A DNA stretch of 64,000 bases. Source: Saturnia japonica. Its lineage: Eukaryota > Arthropoda > Insecta > Lepidoptera > Saturniidae. Shown piece by piece: positions 51,040 to 62,250 of the stretch. The stretch's first letter is position 1. The number at the start of each line of letters is the position of its first letter. Below the pieces are notes generated by a model. The model saw nothing but the letters and a program-made list of their open reading frames with translations, searched no databases and was not told the DNA's origin. The stretch covers positions 11,594,001 through 11,658,000 of the forward strand of contig CM065304.1 of NCBI GenBank assembly GCA_033032175.1, read 5' to 3'. Position numbers and translations under genes: made by a program.

Positions 51040-51935
51040 AACTAGCTGTGACCCTCGGTTTTAGCTTTGTTAATTTTATCCGAAAAACACCGCGCCGCCA
51101 ACGCACCCATCTAGTCTATCATAAGTGTTCTTCCCGCAAGTACAAGTTATTTAAATTTTTCATTATCTCCTAAATTATGTATCCAAATTGCATAGTCTAT
51201 AGAGCAAAATTTAACTTCACAAAATTGTCTTTATGATGAAGTAACTTTTGTTTGTAAGGATTAATAAGCCATGTCTAAAAATACCTAATGCTTATAATTC
51301 ACTTTTTAATTTTCACAAATCTTTGTCACAAAATACCTTATTGTGGCTTATATGTCTAATGGATAGGCATATGCTATCGCTGACTTTTTTTAGATATACT
51401 AAGGGCCAATATTATTATAGAATATTTTATTTCGTATCATTAACGATTACACCAGCGTACGCTATTAATACATTTCGGGAGGGCCTCGACTTCCGACCTT
51501 GCTTCCGACTAACTTAAGTAAAATCAATATTTAGGGCTATCTGAAAGTTGTAGCCTAATCTTAAATAGCCTATACCAGTGGTCGGCAAAATTATTAGCTA
51601 AAGAGTCAAATATGAACATTAGAACAATTTAAAAAGAATTGGGAGCCAAATATGCTTATTTAGTAAACTTTTATCACACTAAATAAGTATTACTCTAAAT
51701 AAAAATAAATTTCATACTTAATAAATATTTATTAATGCGAAACATGTGCTTGCATCTCCTTGACCAAAGAGCCACATGCGGCTCTGGAGCCCAACTTTGC
51801 CGACCACTAGCCTATACTATTCCTCGAGAGTCTGGTTATCATATTATACAAAAATAATTTTTCGAATCCGACTGGTAGATCCAGTGATTAGCAGGTTTAA
51901 ACAAACAAAAAACTTTCCCGCTTTATTATTAGTAT
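51040..51935 (+). repeat. long dispersed repeat carrying the hAT MITE
   Basis: Starts ACTAGCTGTGACCCTCGGTT. Characteristic text is TCCCGCAAGTACAAGTTATT, CGTATCATTAACGATTAC, GAGGGCCTCGACTTCC, and the end CCCGCTTTATTATTAGTATA. With the 234-bp MITE removed it matches the 58.4-59.05-kb copy nearly end to end (about 660 bp). Noncoding. Confidence 0.7.
51576..51809. mobile_element. hAT-superfamily MITE, 234 bp
   Basis: Terminal inverted repeats CAGTGGTCGGCAAA (left) and TTTGCCGACCACTA (right, reverse complement TAGTGGTCGGCAAA) match in 13 of 14 positions. A perfect 8-bp direct repeat GCCTATAC flanks the element (51568-51575 and 51810-51817). TIR sequence and 8-bp target duplication are diagnostic of hAT elements. 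There is no coding capacity. It sits inside an older dispersed repeat, so it is the younger insertion. Confidence 0.92.
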
Positions 51936-52839
51936 ATAAGTAGATATATGTGTTTAATTGGTTTCTAGGAAACTGCTCCAACGATTTGGATGACATTTTG
52001 TAATTAGATATTGTTTTACATTCCATGTATAGGTACTTAGATAGGTGTTATCTATGGGTGTTTTGCAGTATCGTATTAAGCAAGTGCGAGGCCCGTAGCA
52101 AATTCTATCGAGGGGCCCTTGATTCGCTATGAGTTCATAGGTATAAAATGTTAAAAAAAAAAACAATTTACTCAGTACGTTTACTTTCGTTTTTTAGATT
52201 ACTATAGGTTCTGTTGGGCTCTAAAGCCAGATATAAGATTGTTCTGTCGTTGGATTCGGATTGTCTGATGTGGAAAATATGTAACGTTTCAGGTTTTTGT
52301 GACATCAAGTAAATTCAATATACCACGACTTAATAAATTTCACTCAAAAAATTAAGCTCGGGGCAGGGGGCGGGTGTTTGAATACGCTGGGCCTCCTTGT
52401 GCATGAGGCCCGTAGTAATTGCAACTATTGCTACGTCGCTAATCCGGCACTGATGTTATGATGTTGCCCGGATATTATTACAATTTTACTAGCTGACATC
52501 CGCATGTTTCACTGTGCGTATTTTTTTATACGCCTGGTTATAAAAAATAATATTTGTCCTAATTCGCTACTCATTTGACTTCGATGCCAAATTTCATTAG
52601 AATACGTCCAGCTGCTTATGCGTGATTGAGGTGCCCGACGGGATTTCCCATAAGGAACATCTTATCTACTTTGGGATTGTGGGCTGTTTCTCTACTGAAG
52701 GCTGAAGCTGAACCCACGTTAGTAGCGAGTTGGCATTATATTGCAATAATAAACTACAACAAAGTCTTAAGAATACAATATTTTAACATAAAATATGATC
52801 AATAATATCATATATTTTTGCGATTTATGATTTAGCTAG

Positions 52840-52970
52840 TTTCTAAAGTGTGAGGACGAGCTGTTAGCCAACGGCGAATGATGTAAGTTTGGAACGTTGA
52901 TGAGAGCATTATACCGAAAAGTTCCTCAGAGCACTTCCTATTGTACATGCGGTAAACTGACACAAAGAGA
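52840..52970 (-). pseudogene. second, shorter fragment of the same LINE family
   Basis: The stretch with CAAAGT/TAAAGTGTGA and AAAAGTTCCTCAGAGCACTT then CATGCGGTAAA parallels the 57560-57665 fragment on the same strand. It is heavily diverged and keeps no open frame. Confidence 0.45.
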
Positions 52971-54303
52971 CACAAAGTATAAGTATACAAAAATTTACCT
53001 ACTCACTAACTAGCATACTAACATTGCATTGTGCATAAGATCCCTTGATTGATTTAGTTCACAAGTGTTATTCATTAAAAGCCATCAGATGCCAAGTTAC
53101 TATGTACTACAAAAATAAACTGAATACAGTTGCCAATAAGCGATACATTTCTATTGTCAGTCTTAATTAGCTGGCTATTGAGAACGTTTCATGTAACCAT
53201 TGTGTCGCGTAACACTTTAGTGGCATGTTTAAACGAATCGTGTTCGACCACTTTTTCATTTAACATAATTGTGATACATCTGTGAGTTATTGACTGTGTA
53301 TGTTATACATTCACTAATTTCATATCGTATATAAAATGAATTAATTTCTTACCAGCAGTTTTGAATCACGTTGTCACATAACTTTTATATATCTAATAAC
53401 ATTCAGATTTGAAACTTTATTGCTTTATTGAAATATATGATTTATTTTAGATTGCCACTGCCATACAAATAATTTTTTATATAATTCATTACAGATAGAA
53501 TATATTTAGTTGGTCTAAAGATTGTTTTTGTAAGTTGTTTACATTTTATAATAAAGAGTTGAAAAAATAATAATTAAAATAATGTGTTTAACAGGAAATA
53601 GTAGTTAAATCTAGTTGCTTAATTATCATTTTTAGTATAATTATAATATTATTTAAGTAAAAATAGGTTATGTGATAATTATTAAAATGAGTAACGTATA
53701 ATAGAAGTATTTTTTATTGGTTTATTATACATTTTATTTCTTAAATTTTTAGTAAATAATTATTGATGAAGCCAAAGGTTGTAGTAAGAATACATAAATA
53801 TCTGTAGCATCGACAATATAAACAGTTATGATATTGTAAAAATACCCTAGTCTATGTATCTATCATCTTAGAATATAATTAGTGGTATTAATTTGGTATA
53901 AAATATGTTTATATTAAATCTACAAATTAAAGAACGGGCTCTAAATTCGTTAATTAAACTTAATACATAACATCTCATTTCTTTACTAATCACTAAATTT
54001 CTACTAAAATTATTTTTTCCTTTGTTTCTATTTTTTAAGCTAAAATATTCGAAATATTCAATTATACATATATAGGTTTACGTTATATATGAATTTGGAT
54101 CTTTTCGTAAATCTTCATAAGTTCATATCTATTTAAACATTTAGATACCTATATACTTTTTGTATAACTTTATTATTATTATATTAACATATAAAATAAC
54201 TCTAGAATAGGTATGTTAGAAAAAAAATACAGAAAAGTGTAAAACATAGCTCATTAATGCAAGCCTGTAAAATAAAATAAAAAGATTTAAAACGCTGTAG
54301 TAA
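52971..54303. other. 5' flank of the P450 exon
   Basis: Very AT-rich with no repeats that I recognise after 53.0 kb, consistent with unique upstream DNA of a real gene. Confidence 0.45.
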
Positions 54304-54330
54304 TATAAATTCATTTGCACTTCGACAGTT
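54304..54330 (+). promoter_or_regulatory. possible TATA box and initiator of the P450 gene
   Basis: TATAAAT at 54304-54310 is followed about 23 nt later by ACAGTT, close to the arthropod initiator TCAGT, and 40 nt after that comes the P450 ATG. The spacing is slightly short for a canonical TATA-initiator pair, and TATA-like strings are common here, so this is tentative. Confidence 0.3.
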
Positions 54331-54368
54331 GACGCGTCTTGTCTACTCGTGTGACGGAAAAAGGCACA

Positions 54369-54456
54369 ATGTTCGGCAGTACAATTGTACTATTGACAAT
54401 TATGTTTATTGCTTACATTATTAAAAGCATTATCAAACCGAGGAACTTTCCACCAG
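54369..54456 (+). CDS. cytochrome P450, first coding exon only
   Basis: The exon encodes 29 residues plus one base: a hydrophobic N-terminal anchor (FGSTIVLLTIMFIAYII), then a basic stop-transfer stretch and the proline-rich hinge IKPRNFPPG. It stops at CCACCAG/gtaagt, a strong donor in phase 1. A phase-1 intron directly after PPG, before the expected GPxxxPxxG, is common in insect clan-2 P450s (CYP303/304/305-like), so I favour that group without assigning a subfamily. Such enzymes are ER-anchored monooxygenases. I searched to the right edge by eye for the next exon, the ExxR helix and the FxxGxxxCxG heme loop and found none. Either the next intron is longer than 9.5 kb or this is an orphan exon. 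Confidence 0.75.
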
Positions 54457-55199
54457 GTAAGTTTTGGCATTTACTTTACTGTTTAAAGAATTTCTTGTAT
54501 TAAATCTATATAAACGAATAATCTGTTTGAAAAGTAGGTATAACGAACTGTGTGAGTACCATAATAATATTTCTCTAAATATTAGTTTATTAACTGTAAT
54601 TATAAGTAACTGTACTTGTAAGCAATAATAATTAAGTATATCTATACAGTTGAGTAAAGTTATTAATTTCAGCTTCAAACTCGCACATAGAGATACCAAA
54701 TACACTATGCTGTTTAGAACTTTTTGCTATACGACCGAGATACTTTCAAAAGCTAAGAATAAAATTAATATGGACTTTAATTGTATAATTAATTTAATTT
54801 ATATTAGATATACACATTTGTATTATTTATGTTATGAATGATGTCTATAAACTTAATATATCACTATTGTATAACAAAAATAGATTTTTGTAAGTGTATA
54901 GAATACTTTTGTTCTATTTATTTATTGTTACTGCTTTGTTCCAATTACCTATCTATATTTTTATACAAGGGACATAAAATATACATTTTTTAAAATATTT
55001 ACCACAAACGTGATTCTGGTAGCTAAGCGATAATATTACAATAATACAAAAATTTAAGGGAAAAGAGCAACAACGTGAACAAGATACGTATTTTAAAAAC
55101 GCATCTGGTCAGAATCTACATGTACCGTAAAATATTTTACTTGCGTTTGTTAAATAAGTAACTTATCGCTTACCAGATTGATAGGCATTCATGATTATT

Positions 55200-55340
55200 T
55201 ACCAGATCCTTAGTCGTAGCGTAGCGTGAAGTTATAAATATACCCAACCTTCCTCAACAATCATGCTATATAAGGCAAAAATATGTTTTCAAATCTGACT
55301 CGTAATTCCAGAGATTAGAGCGTTAGGTAAACATGCTCTT
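55200..55340 (+). repeat. GTAGCGTGAAGTTATA-family repeat
   Basis: GTAGCGTGAAGTTATAAATA, CAACCTTCCTCAACAATC, then TCCAGAGATTAGAGCGTT; lies inside the putative first intron of the P450 gene. Confidence 0.6.
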
Positions 55341-55814
55341 AAATATAGATTACAAATATTACGTCATATTTTTAATTAATTAAATTTCAAATCATAATAT
55401 TATTATCGTGGACATTATGTCCTGTCTCATGTGCGTGCCCTTACCATCCCTACTGTAGACGATACACAATCATTGAATACCAATGAGTTACTATTACTAA
55501 TTAAAATACAATGAACTCAGTCCTGTGATATAATGTCTAAAATAAAAAAATAAAAAATATTACTACTATATATATACCAAAATTATTTTATTATGTTTTA
55601 AATAGGATTATTTTTAAATAGAAATAATCTAGTCAAATAAGGATTTAACCTTAAATGATGAATTTTAACCCGTACATTTACACTTTAAAACAGTAAGAAG
55701 ACAATACTTTCACATATTTTTTTTAATAACGAGTGGAGTGTTTTTTTTCTGTAAGTCGGTTAATTCGTACAGCGCGTACATTGAAACTTTTGGGCCAAAT
55801 TTGATGAAATCTAT

Positions 55815-56050
55815 ATCATTAATAAAAATGAAGTGTCTGTTTAATAATGTCAAAATATCAGCTTTTTACTAAATGCATATGAAAGATATAGGGTATTAAA
55901 TCTATGTTAGAAAGTATATACGATACTTAAATCATTTTTTTGTCTGTTTATTCCTTCTAAAGTCCGAAACGGTTAGACCTAGTTTAACGGAACTTTCATT
56001 GGCAAATAGCTGACGTTCTATCCAGTAAAAAATTAGGGTTCCGCGCAAAT
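55815..56050 (-). repeat. ACTAGCTGTGCC-family repeat, 5'-truncated
   Basis: Reverse complement of the 3' half of the 17.1-kb copy: GAAGTGTCTGTTTAATAATG, ACTAAATGCATATGAAAG, then GTTCCGCGCAAATAAAA. 5' truncation suggests spread by target-primed reverse transcription. A short plus-strand head of another copy follows at 56080. Confidence 0.7.
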
Positions 56051-56479
56051 AAAATAATATTTGCATTTTATATTTAAAACTAGCTGTGCCTGTGGCTGCG
56101 CTCTTGCATCTGTGTTCATCAATAGATTTTCGAGTTGTTGTTGCTGTAAGTTTATTTTCTTTATTTTTTGTAAATAGGTTTATTTGTAATTAAGGGTTCG
56201 CTTTAGGCAGTTGTGTTTATTTGCAAATTGGATTAATTGAGTATTACTATATTATCGAATTAACGAAACTTTAAAAATATTTTGTCAATTTTAGGAAGTT
56301 TCCTAAAATTTCTTAAAAACTTGGCTGGCACCGACTTCAAAATAAGAATAATTGTACATTATTGTCCTAATAAAATATGTGACAGACGAATAGTTCGTAG
56401 GAATATTAAAATTGAGTTAAAAAAAGGATATATTTAAGTAAATTAAAGTAAATAGAAAACTTAATTATTTTTCCTTTTT

Positions 56480-57060
56480 AGTGCATTTTTTCAGAGTAAG
56501 TAGTATTTTAGAGTCCGTCTTGTTTTTGTGAAAAAAAAAGTTTATTTCTTCCTTTTTAGTAAGTCTTGCGTTCTGTAAGTAACTGGTTTATTGAAAACGA
56601 ATATGGGTAGATCTTCTAAACGTGCTGCTTATAATGGCAGCAAAAAATCAGATAACGTAATTCCTAAAGACGACAATAAATCTGGTGCTTTTCTATCATT
56701 GATAAAAATAGGCGTAAAATCCAGAGTGATGTCAAGATTTCCGATGCTGAAGGACCCACGGAGCTATGTGCATAATATAAAAAAAAATATATTAGCTGGT
56801 CTCAACAAGAGGTCAACTGGAGGGTGAGGAGCTACCGGAAGCTGTGTACGTAAAATTTGATGACGAAACAATTGGTATCAAACTAAAAGATAGTAACTGG
56901 TGCATCAAACCTTAGAAGGCGTAATGTTGTTAGATTTCGATGCCAATAAATTAACTCATCGACCACACGACGATAGATAGTTAACGGAAGTAACAGAACT
57001 ATAAAATCTAATACACAAATTACACGACTCGAATATACGAATATTATCATTAAAATCACT
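56480..57060 (+). pseudogene. possible transposon protein fragment
   Basis: A frame from the ATG at 56603 (56591 is an in-frame alternative) reads GRSSKRAAYNGSKKSDN and ends SRFPMLKDPRSYVHN ... LAGLNKRSTGG. A frame shift later comes LPEAVYVKFDDETIGIKLK. The latter resembles Helitron/PIF1-type helicase text (LPxxVYVxFDDxxxG). A TTTTTAGTGCATTTTT lead sequence recurs at 58.06 kb. Identity is doubtful. Confidence 0.3.
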
Positions 57061-57294
57061 TGTAGGTAGAGTGCATCTCATGACAATTCTATTAATCGCT
57101 GAAACCCCAACACGGCAAGGTTATATTTTTTTATTATGGAGTTTCAGTGCCTTTTTTATACAACAATGGTGCTCACTGCAGGTACACACTAAGCTATTTG
57201 GTTGCGATCTTCTGTACGGTGTTCCACTGGTCGGACTGTCCCCAGTAGAGACAAATCTCCAAAGAAATTTCCCTGTGCCCTACCTTTAACTACC

Positions 57295-57700
57295 TTTTTT
57301 ATACCAAGATTGTGGCAAACAAGCATATGGTCCGCCTGATGGTAAGCGGTCACCGCAGCCTATGGACGCTTACACACATGTATCACATGCGCGTTGCCGG
57401 CCCTTTGAAAACATATTTACCCCAGAAATATTAACCCCTTTTTGAAGAACTCCATACACTAGTCACCTGGGAATACATCAGCACTAGGAAGCTTAATCCA
57501 CAAAAGGAGCGTTCGCGTAAAAATATTCCTCCAAAACCGGACTGTCCGCGACCATTTAGGTTCCAAAGTGTGAAGATGAACTCCCTACCGCTACCGAAAG
57601 TAGCCGCTGGTACCATACCGAACAGTTCCTTGGAACACAACCCATTACACAAACGGTAGAACATGCAAAAGGAGGCAAGGGAGGAACATTCCACATTCGT
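57295..57700 (-). pseudogene. Jockey/CR1-type LINE 3' fragment
   Basis: The minus strand encodes ASFCMFYRLCNGLCSKELFG, then MVPAATF, then a frame-shifted part of the RFGxxFLPRTxxLWNxLPxxVFP tail. This is the C-terminus of an abundant insect LINE reverse transcriptase, followed by its 3' noncoding tail (57295-57430). The plus-strand text GGTCCGCCTGATGGTAAGCG is a hallmark of this repeat in Lepidoptera. Confidence 0.7.
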
Positions 57701-57829
57701 GCTGTTTGTTTGTTAAAGAGTTCCGTTGTGTCTTCGCAGTAAAAGTTAGTACAGAACGTCCTTAGTTAGGTACATCTAGTTTTGGATTATGATGAACCTA
57801 CCAATATATCTATCACAATACATTTTCCA

Positions 57830-58045
57830 TTCGATTTTGAAGAGTTTTCATGTGTATCTTAGAAATTCAAGGTCCAATGCCAATGAAATTAAAATAGGAT
57901 CCACCTGGAAATATCCCCTTTCCATCAAGAAAATAAACTACCTAAATAAATGACGGAGTTATGTGGTAATATCATTAAAATAATACAACCGAATTGATAA
58001 CCTCCTTCTTTTTTTGAAGTCGATTAAAAAACTAATAATTATTAA
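57830..58045 (+). repeat. GAAGTCGATTAAAAA-ending repeat, second copy
   Basis: GGTCCAATGCCAATGAAATT, ATAGGATCCACCTGG, then TTTTTTTGAAGTCGATTAAA. It ends at the same motif as the intron-5 copy. Confidence 0.6.
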
Positions 58046-58109
58046 TTTATTTTTTAGTGCATTTTTCAGAGTATTTAGGAGTCGGTTTTGTTTTTGTGAA
58101 GAAAAGTTT

Positions 58110-58300
58110 TTTAGCACCCGAATTTATTCACCATGACCAGTTTTTTTTATTTGCACGGAACCCAAATTATTTTTCCAAAGAGTTAACTTAAGTTACTTCT
58201 TAAAACATCAGCTATCTTTCAGAGAAAGCCCAGTCAAAATTGGTCGACTCGTTTCTGAGATTAGGTACTCGGAACAAACAGAAAGACAGCGAAACAATTT
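58110..58300 (+). repeat. ACTAGCTGTGCC-family repeat, internal fragment
   Basis: Starts in the middle of the family (GCACCCGAATTTATTCACCA) and continues to the CAGAAAGACAG tail, abutting the end of another repeat at 58.1 kb. Confidence 0.6.
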
Positions 58301-58379
58301 TAATGCATACACACAGTCTGATCCCGTAACGCAACACACTAAACGAAAATCAGCGATGCTTGCGTTTCCTACCACACCG

Positions 58380-59045
58380 TTTTATTACTACTGCACTTGC
58401 TGTGCGCCAGGGTTTCATCCGTTTTAATTTTATCCAACAAACACTGCGTCGTAAACGAACCCTTTTGTGTTCTCACTTCCCGCAAGTACAAATTATTTAA
58501 ATTTTTCATTATCTTCTTAAGTATCTCCAAATAACATGCTATTAGGAGCAAAAAATAACTTCATAAAATTGTCCTTATGATGAAGTAATTTTGTTGGTAA
58601 GGATTTATATGCTATGCCTAAAAATAATGCTCATAAATCAATTTTAAATGTTCAATAAAAAATATCACAAAGTACCTTATTGTGGCTTATATATAAGAAA
58701 TAGGCATATTCTATGGCGGCTTTTTTAAATATACAAAGGATAAATATTTTTGTAAAACATTGTATTTTCGTATCATTAACGATTACGCCAGAACGCGGTT
58801 AAAGCAGTTCGGGAGGGCCTCAACTTCCGACTTACTTTACAAAAATCAATATATAAGCTAGCTGTGAGTTGTAGCCTAATCTTAAAGAGTCAATACTATT
58901 TCTCGAGAGTCTAGCTATCATATACAAACAGAATTTTTTGAATCCCACTGGTAGTTATGGAACTACCATAAACACTAATCTATGGAGATTAGCGTGTTTA
59001 AACAAAAAAAAAAACTTCCGCTTTATTATTTTAGTATAGTTAAAT
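58380..59045 (+). repeat. long dispersed repeat, second copy
   Basis: Parallels 51040-51935 without the MITE: TTCCCGCAAGTACAAATTAT, GTATCATTAACGATTACGCC, GAGGGCCTCAACTTCC, TTCCGCTTTATTATTTTAGT. Near its end it carries an inverted microduplication (58949-59000). Confidence 0.7.
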
Positions 59046-59509
59046 AGTATAGATATATACTAACAGATCTCGGAGCGCGATGTGTTGGTTCTATTACAAT
59101 TAACGAAACGCGGCCTAAGAAGTTACACTTTAAAAATAACTGAAATCATCACTTATTGTATGCACCGCCTTAAGGGGTGGTTTTCAAAACACACTGCGAA
59201 ACAATGTGTAATTGTGTAGAGAAATTCGATTATGACTTGTTATGGTTTAATGGTTTATTTTAGAGAATAGTACCAATGGGGTGACCATGGTTATGGTAGG
59301 TAGCGAGCGGTGGTACTGAGTCGCTTGTGGTTGCAAGCTAACTGACTCGCGTATATTAGTTTGTAATTATAATAATATAAAAGTGCATGAAGTGCACAAT
59401 AACATAATATTATACCTTAAGAGCGGTTTGGTTGTGTAACTCTGAACAATTTGTTACCAAAAACATAAATATATGAATATACATATACCTAATTTGAGAA
59501 ATGATAGAT

Positions 59510-59705
59510 TCTTCATACAAATTTTCATTCCTTATTTCATATCTCTAAGTTTTATTTTCGCGACAGACGGTGGTCTATATTCTTCTCCAAGGTTCAAACT
59601 TTCTTTATGCCGAAAATTATCAAAATTGATTCAGCGGTTTTGGCGTGAAAACGTAACAAAGAAACAGATAGACAGCCACTGTAATTTATAATATTAGTAT
59701 GGATA
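59510..59705 (-). repeat. CATACTAATATTATAAATT-type repeat, inverted copy
   Basis: Plus strand shows GATTCAGCGGTTTTGGCGTG, ACAAAGAAACAGATAGACAG, then TTATAATATTAGTATGG, the reverse complement of the 63.4-kb repeat's head. Confidence 0.7.
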
Positions 59706-59749
59706 TATTTAAATTCTTGTATTCATTCAGTGCCGGTAATTTGACAGGC

Positions 59750-59960
59750 ACAATTTTTAATCTAGAACTAAACACAAAATAGTCAATTCCTACAATATGG
59801 TTCCAAAGCACATTACCGATTTGTCAGACAATAAGTTCAAAGACCAGGTAAAACAAGTTTTCGTAAAGTTATTATAGAGTGGATCATCACGAAGTTAGTG
59901 ATGTCTGGAAGTGCGTTTCTCTCTATATTTGCATTTAAGTTATAATTAATGCCTGGAAGT
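59750..59960 (+). pseudogene. non-LTR retrotransposon RT C-terminal fragment
   Basis: Plus-strand MVPKHITDLSDNKFKDQVKQ from 59798, followed after a stop by YYRVDHHEVSDVWK, matches the IPxHITxLPxNKFK ... KAYYxVDDYxxDxxAW tail of insect Jockey-like RTs. Two stops interrupt it. Confidence 0.6.
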
Positions 59961-59999
59961 CATATTTAGATATTTAAAAATATATAATCTATATAAATA

Positions 60000-60185
60000 A
60001 ATAAAATTGAACTCTCTGTTTGTAATGTCAAAATAACAGCTTTTTGCTAAATGCGCATGAAAGTTTATACGGTACTCATTAAAAAAAGCATTTTAAAATT
60101 TTTTCTCTGTCTAGCTATCTGTTCGTTTGGAGTAATCTCCGAAACAATTTGGCTGATTTTGACGAGACTTTAGTAGTAGGTATTT
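60000..60185 (-). repeat. ACTAGCTGTGCC-family repeat, 5'-truncated
   Basis: Contains AATGTCAAAATAACAGCTTT then GCTAAATGCGCATGAAAG and a degenerate primer-like tail, matching the 3' part of the family on the minus strand. Confidence 0.6.
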
Positions 60186-61214
60186 ACCGATCATGGCTCA
60201 CTATTTGTGACCATAGGGAGTCGGAAGAGAAACTCAGTCTAAAAGAAGTTTGGTGTCAAAATGGGGGGTTTTAACCATGCCCGATCGATTTCCATCATCC
60301 GATTTCTTTTATCTCTTATAGCTATAGAGATAGTTTCCTGAATTCTACATGTGCAATACTTTTTAATGACACCCATTAACCTGTCACTATTGTCCTCGCG
60401 CGATAAAGATAAGAACTTGCTGGCTTCGTTGCATCGTTTCTTAATGAGTTATGACTAATGATCTGTGGTTTAAAAATAATAATAAAAAGTTTGCATATTT
60501 AATATATCACTTTATTGTATAAAATATGTCTTAAATAAATGTGACAATATTATATCATTCTCCAAAGTATTACTATCAAACAATCGAACAAAATCATTCA
60601 TAGTATGACCTGTAAACATATAGTATAAATACATTAAGCAGTACTCGCTGTAAACAGAAGTGAAATCATTCTGTACTGTATGTATATTGAAATCCCGTCT
60701 GCTTGCATTTCTTTCTAGAAATAATTTGTTGTATTCCGTCGGTGATCGTCCATATGAATCAAATTAATGTTCGAAACCGTTTCCATCAATATATATATAG
60801 CTATCCAGTGAGACCCCGGTTTTGTATCTGAACTAAAATACTTATAACCTATATATATGTGCTTGTATGTGTATAGTTAATCGGTTAGCGGCGTATACAT
60901 TATTTTTTAAGTATGGTAAAGTGTAATGAGGGATGTAAATAAAAAACATAACTTATATACCTATATATCGCTAACAGAATGTGATATTATAAATAACATG
61001 AGATTTTATTCATAATGTTTTATTTAAATTACATATTATGTTTTTATATATTACGATAACATTACCAAACTTAGCGTAATTAATTTTTAGTTACTTAAGG
61101 AGTTATTTTACCAAAAACTTCAACAATATAACATGATTATAAAGCTTGTTCTTAATAATCTTCTATGGATATTGCTTATTTATTTGTTGAAACAAGATGA
61201 CTAATATGTTAAAT

Positions 61215-61445
61215 CTATATCTATACATATAATAAAAACGTAACTGATCGATATCTGTACATAGAAGATATATGAGAAAAACTATTATTGGGGGCCTTTA
61301 TCAACGCAGTAGAACCCAAAATAATAATTTTTAGAATTTTTGTCTGTTTGTCTGTTTGACTGAGTTTGTGCGCGCTAATCTCAGAAACGGCTTAACCAAT
61401 TTCTCTGTGGTTTTCACTAATACGACTATATAGTCGTAAGCTTCA
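61215..61445 (+). repeat. dispersed repeat with TCTGTTTGACTGAG / CTAATCTCAGAAACGG
   Basis: TTGTCTGTTTGTCTGTTTGA then GCGCGCTAATCTCAGAAACG, GCTTAACCAATTTCT and GTGGTTTTCACTAATAC. Its order is that of a family usually attached to LINE 3' ends. Confidence 0.55.
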
Positions 61446-61559
61446 ATTAAAATGTAGTGTTTATTTTACGTCAATCACTTAATAAATAAAAAAAGTTATA
61501 TCAATTTCAAAAATCACGTCGAACATTTGTCCGATAAAAATAGTATAAAATAACTGTTC

Positions 61560-62250
61560 AGTTGAATTGGGGGAAACTTTAGTTAACTCTGTATATAAAA
61601 CGGGCGCAAACGCGCAACGAAGCCTAACAGCGCAACGGTACGCTCCCAACAGTAATTAGCTACACACAACGATAACAGTACCGAGCGGGAAGCTCGATCG
61701 GCGAATACGTACTACGGTAAGCAGCAGAGAGCTGCAAACCAATGTACGCAAGCCCAACTCACTACGTGCGACCAACTGTTCACACCCGAACCTACAGGGC
61801 GTAAAGAGGCCTACACGGAGGCGTAGCTACGGATAACTAAGTGGACTGGTTCGCTGGCGGGTGGAAGATTTCTTGAAGATTAACACACGAACACCAAAAT
61901 CAACTCGCTGTATTCAATCTTCACAAGCAGAATGGCCACTTATAATAATTCTTAACACTATCCAGGTGCTTCGGACACAAAGCTTCTTGCAAGTCTTTAG
62001 TGTCTTGAGTCTTCTTTCTTGAATAGCGTTTGGCACTCTGTGTGCCGGTAAGCCTTTTTTTAGATCTGACTACACTGTTAGCCTTAGGGGGCCTGAAGCC
62101 GCTGCGGCTTTTACAGCTTCACCGGACTTGGGTACCGGTTGGACGCAACAGCCCCATATTTATACCGGTGTTGGAGCGGGACGGAACGATGGCGTCTATT
62201 ACTTACTCTACTCTACTCTAACATTTCCTAGTAACACGGCTTACGGCGTG
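61560..62250 (+). other. GC-richer TATA-bearing segment, possible solo LTR or promoter
   Basis: TGTATATAAAACGGGCGCAA at about 61591, then 600 bp of much higher GC content than the surroundings, with no long open frame. It embeds one structured 80-bp repeat. Such a TATA box plus GC-rich leader fits either an LTR or the 5' end of an unseen gene. No terminal TG..CA pair or target duplication was found. Confidence 0.3.
62054..62131 (-). repeat. structured 80-bp A-tailed repeat, copy 2
   Basis: Nearly identical to the 43.57-kb copy through the hairpin (AAGCCGCTGCGGCTT on the plus strand), GGTGAAGC segment and T/A tract. It sits inside the GC-richer 61.6-62.25-kb segment. Confidence 0.7.
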
